Shown: piece by piece, positions 5,133 through 5,915 of the stretch
Position numbering within the stretch: position 1 is the stretch's first letter
Layout: each line of letters begins with the position of its first letter
Position numbers and translations under genes: made by a program
Source: Candidatus Izemoplasma sp.
GTDB taxonomy: Bacteria; Bacillota_I; Bacilli_A; Izemoplasmatales; Izemoplasmataceae
Direction: 5' to 3'
Assembly (NCBI GenBank): GCA_007116105.1
Contig: SKJA01000155.1
Span: 1 to 5,915 of the forward strand
DNA: 5,915 nt
The notes under the pieces: generated by a model
The model's database searches: none
What the model was told of the DNA's origin: nothing
The model's input: only the letters and a program-made list of their open reading frames with translations

Positions 5133-5915
5133 GGCGATAAATCCGAGCTTCATAAGGGGTAAGACTCAAAGGGTCTTGGAGTGGGGTGTTGGTGTAGTAA
5201 AGTTCATACCCTTCAAGGTCGATTGATTCAACCATGGAAAGGGTCGACTCTTTAAAGTTTAACAGCACCACATAGTCGTGGAAACGGCCTTCGGTTTGAT
5301 AGGCCACCAGGTTAGGGTCATCCACGAGATAAAACTCGGGGAGGGAATCTGAGAGTTGTTCTGTCTTTCTTAACTGAATGAGCTGTTGATACAGCGATAA
5401 GATTGAGTTAGGATCTCGTTGTTGTAACTTAACGTTGATGAGCGGGAAGTTTTGGTTCACCTTCATCCATGGGTCGTATTCTGAGAAGCCTGCATGTAAG
5501 GTTGTGTCCCATTGCATGGGAGAGCGTGCGTTGTCACGAGCACGGTCTCTGAGTGCTTGCATGGCCACTTCATGCGAAGCGCCCAAGCGCATAAAATTGT
5601 CGTATTCTGTGAACACTTCGACATCTCTAAAATCACTTAGCTGAGTGTAATCCACATTCGTCATGCCAATCTCTTCGCCTTGATAGATGATGGGCGTTCC
5701 AGGCAATAAGTACAGCATCACCGCAAGCATTTTAGCGGATTTCTCATGCCAAAGAATTTCGTCGTTGCCATAGTGACTCACCACACGAGGATGGTCATGA
5801 TTGTGCCAATAAAGGGTGTTCCAACCCTTTCCATGGAAGACGTTGATCCAGTGGATGAGCGCTTCTTTAATGGCCACGACGTTGACGTCACCTTTTGCCC
5901 ATTTGCCAGGGGTCA
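5119..5915 (-). CDS. GH13 alpha-glucosidase (oligo-1,6-glucosidase / dextran glucosidase type), N-terminus outside window
   Basis: This is the C-terminal 265 or so residues of a cytoplasmic glycoside hydrolase family 13 enzyme that removes glucose from short alpha-glucosides. The frame runs open to the window edge (TPGKWAKGDVNV before the GTG at 5875-5877), so that GTG is an internal valine, not the start. Landmarks are WNTLYWHNHDHPRVVSHYG, which holds conserved GH13 region IV with its His-Asp pair, then GTPIIYQGEEIGMTN, RDNARSPMQWD and the C-terminal beta domain ending in LTPYEARIYRR. These match oligo-1,6-glucosidase, dextran glucosidase (DexB) and trehalose-6-phosphate hydrolase (TreC). 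The catalytic nucleophile and acid/base residues lie upstream, beyond the window, so the substrate cannot be decided. The residue after NHD is His, where I recall Gln in oligo-1,6-glucosidase and TreC and Leu in DexB. Full enzymes have about 540-560 residues. It ends in TAG with its own terminator and is not co-transcribed with pot. Confidence 0.92.
   Translation of the reverse strand, partial: TPGKWAKGDVNVVAIKEALIHWINVFHGKGWNTLYWHNHDHPRVVSHYGNDEILWHEKSAKMLAVMLYLLPGTPIIYQGEEIGMTNVDYTQLSDFRDVEVFTEYDNFMRLGASHEVAMQALRDRARDNARSPMQWDTTLHAGFSEYDPWMKVNQNFPLINVKLQQRDPNSILSLYQQLIQLRKTEQLSDSLPEFYLVDDPNLVAYQTEGRFHDYVVLLNFKESTLSMVESIDLEGYELYYTNTPLQDPLSLTPYEARIYRRSRI

Noticed and set aside
5875..5877. GTG as start of the GH13 gene.
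   Set aside because: The frame stays open to the window edge with family-like sequence (GKWAKGDVNV), and the family needs about 280 more N-terminal residues, so this is an internal valine.
1..5915. Reassigned genetic code (UGA as Trp), considered because the proteins resemble Mollicutes-like relatives.
   Set aside because: Tryptophans use TGG, and TGA forms the natural stops of potA and potB in ATGA overlaps at the expected protein lengths.
1..5915. CRISPR arrays, insertion sequences, tRNA or rRNA genes, or a new defence system.
   Set aside because: No regularly spaced repeats, transposase motifs, terminal inverted repeats or RNA gene signatures were seen; nearly all the sequence is explained by seven known genes and their control sites.

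Overview
The window reads as a bacterial chromosome fragment with every gene on the minus strand. The proteins resemble low-GC Gram-positive (Bacillota / Mycoplasmatota-like) homologues: the PotD homologue is a lipoprotein with a lipobox, Shine-Dalgarno sites are strong AGGAGG types, and GTG and TTG starts occur. Base composition by eye is in the mid-40s % GC. All tryptophans checked use TGG, and TGA ends potA and potB at classic ATGA overlaps, so the standard bacterial code is used, not the Mycoplasma UGA=Trp code. A more precise taxon cannot be given from this sequence.

In transcription order, from high to low coordinates: (1) the C-terminal part of a GH13 alpha-glucosidase of the oligo-1,6-glucosidase / dextran glucosidase / trehalose-6-phosphate hydrolase type, cut by the window edge and closed by a strong intrinsic terminator that overlaps its last codons. 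(2) A gap of about 165 bases holding a consensus sigma-A promoter and a roughly 100-base leader with operator-like repeats and a possible hairpin. (3) A tightly overlapped potA-potB-potC-potD operon encoding a complete spermidine/putrescine ABC importer (ATPase, two permeases, lipoprotein substrate-binding protein). (4) An 11-bp-stem terminator closing that operon, with a probable extended -10 promoter in its T-rich tail. (5) nusB and the first 251 codons of xseA, translationally coupled by an 11-base overlap and cut by the other window edge.

PotD captures a polyamine outside the membrane and delivers it to the PotB/PotC channel, powered by PotA. NusB (antitermination and rRNA transcription) and XseA (exonuclease VII large subunit) form a housekeeping unit that is adjacent but separated from pot by the terminator. 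The gene content is ordinary. I found no mobile element, CRISPR array, RNA gene or new defence-like system. The points most worth a second look are the potA leader and potA's probable TTG start, chosen by Shine-Dalgarno spacing.
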